Shown: piece by piece, positions 63,025-64,000 of the stretch
How positions within the stretch are numbered: the first letter of the stretch is position 1
How the letters are laid out: each line of letters opens with the position of its first letter
Source of the DNA: Flavobacteriaceae bacterium
Lineage (GTDB): Bacteria > Bacteroidota > Bacteroidia > Flavobacteriales > Flavobacteriaceae
DNA: 64,000 bases
Assembly: GCA_003443635.1 (NCBI GenBank)
Contig: CP031964.1
Span: 186,001 to 250,000 of the forward strand
Reading direction: 5' to 3'
Notes under the pieces: model-generated
Seen by the model: only the letters and a program-made list of their open reading frames with translations
Databases searched by the model: none
What the model was told of the DNA's origin: nothing
Position numbers and translations under genes: made by a program

Positions 63025-64000
63025 ATGAAGATAAGATTTTTACTATTACTTTGCTTTGTCTTTAGTATTCAACAAGGCAACACACAAGATTTAAAAACGC
63101 ATAAATTATTTCCTCCAGATACTACTATCGTTGACGATTTTAACTTTTTAAAGCAAGAACTTCAAGGCAAGCAATTAGTGATGCTTGGAGAACTTACACA
63201 TCAATATGGTACCATTTTCGAGATGAAAGCTCGTGTTATTGAATATCTCCATCAAGAGTTAGGATATACCACTATCGCCATGGAATCTTCTATGTATGAT
63301 ATGTGGAAAATGAACAAAGAAGGCTTTACACCAGAAAAATTTAACGAAACTGTTTATGGCGTATGGTCAAAAACCAAGGAGTTCCAACGTCTCGTTAGCT
63401 ATGTAGACGAGAATAAATTGAAAGTGTTTGGTTTTGATTCTCAGGTAGATCATACCGACAATTTTATAGATGATTTCTTCGATTACTGCGAAGACAATCA
63501 TATCGAAATACAGGTTGAAGAAGAAGATATGGCTATCGTTATGCAAGGCGTTTTAGATAATTATTATTTTGAAGAATATGATATGAAATTTTCTGTTTAT
63601 GAAAAGGAATTAGAACGTATTATCAAAAAAATAAACACTTTTGAATCTACAGATTTAAACTACCACTGGAGTCAATTTGCAAAAAACATATTAGCAACGT
63701 CAAGAGATGCCTATTATAATCAAGAAGACATACGTTCTGTCAATTTTATTAATGAACAACACAATATTCGAGATGCTCAAATGGCAGATAATGTATTGAG
63801 TTATATGAATAGGCATCCCAAAGAAAAAATTGTGCTATGGGCAGATAATATTCACGTGATTAATGAAATAAAAAGTCTTGAAACTCCCTTGTTAAATAAA
63901 TTTATATCTATGGGAAATTATATTAAAAAGGCTTTAAATGATAAGGTATATAGTCTTGCTACGCTACACGCTAATGATTCCATTTTTTCTTTGAATGAAT
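63025..64000 (+). CDS. Erythromycin-esterase-like protein, N-terminal part
   Basis: The frame runs open from an ATG at 63025 to the end of the window (325 codons), so the gene is cut by the window edge. It begins with a signal peptide (MKIRFLLLLCFVFSIQQGNT). The segment VMLGELTHQYGTIFEMKARV (Glu56 and His59), followed by TTIAMES, matches the erythromycin esterase superfamily (LGEATHGT..EF..K..L). VFGFDSQ and VLWADNIHV are further family landmarks. Whether it hydrolyses macrolides is unknown; many exported members of this superfamily in Bacteroidota have no known substrate. Confidence 0.85.
   Translation, partial: MKIRFLLLLCFVFSIQQGNTQDLKTHKLFPPDTTIVDDFNFLKQELQGKQLVMLGELTHQYGTIFEMKARVIEYLHQELGYTTIAMESSMYDMWKMNKEGFTPEKFNETVYGVWSKTKEFQRLVSYVDENKLKVFGFDSQVDHTDNFIDDFFDYCEDNHIEIQVEEEDMAIVMQGVLDNYYFEEYDMKFSVYEKELERIIKKINTFESTDLNYHWSQFAKNILATSRDAYYNQEDIRSVNFINEQHNIRDAQMADNVLSYMNRHPKEKIVLWADNIHVINEIKSLETPLLNKFISMGNYIKKALNDKVYSLATLHANDSIFSLNE

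Overview
The window is AT-rich chromosomal DNA from a member of the Bacteroidota, most likely a marine-type Flavobacteriaceae. The evidence is the TAnnTTTG -7 promoter boxes, weak or absent Shine-Dalgarno sequences, TonB-dependent receptors and MG2/plug proteins, SCO/Feo/bacilliredoxin genes of flavobacterial type, a HemC-HemD fusion and HemJ. The species was not determined.

Positions 1-1300 hold the end of a large MG2/TonB-plug surface protein. About 1300-15170 is an accessory island: lipoproteins and secreted proteins of unknown function, an M57-like zinc protease, two membrane proteins with soluble tails, a frameshifted coiled-coil gene, a broken toxin-like gene, three decayed copies of one repeated short gene, a fragment of a tyrosine recombinase, a lipoprotein-anchored polymorphic toxin with a probable immunity gene, and an intact tyrosine recombinase that stops 193 bp short of the 3' end of tRNA-Asn. 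This is the usual layout of a tRNA-targeted integrative element. The second attachment site was not found.

Positions 15300-31600 are mostly core genes: the RseP protease, SCO, FeoA-FeoB plus a 45-residue Cys-rich partner, an S9 peptidase, and a metal-uptake operon (DtxR-type regulator, TonB receptor, TroA-like binding protein, ATPase, small membrane protein, two permeases that each carry a C-terminal winged-helix-like tail). These are followed by an NTF2-like lipoprotein, a TerB/DnaJ protein and a bacilliredoxin. Positions 31700-43950 carry lipid, HD-hydrolase, ECF sigma/YCII, radical SAM, enoyl-CoA hydratase, histidine kinase, HemJ, sortilin-like and MATE genes.

Positions 43950-54480 are a heme biosynthesis locus. 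An AraC regulator with hemH diverges from hemA-hemCD-hemE-(EI24)-(GNAT)-hemF-(bestrophin-like)-(thioesterase)-hemB; hemJ lies 5 kb away on the left. Directly after hemB sits an anti-phage dCTP deaminase followed by an overlapping 48-codon ORF. Beyond them is a decayed second copy of the hemB 3' end, which marks the cassette as an insertion at the end of hemB.

Positions 56400-64000 hold a histidine kinase/response regulator pair, a secreted coiled-coil protein preceded by 11-bp-spaced direct repeats that also occur in front of the kinase, a CNNM/CorC protein, an O6-alkylguanine methyltransferase, a TPR-AraC regulator and the start of an erythromycin-esterase-like gene.
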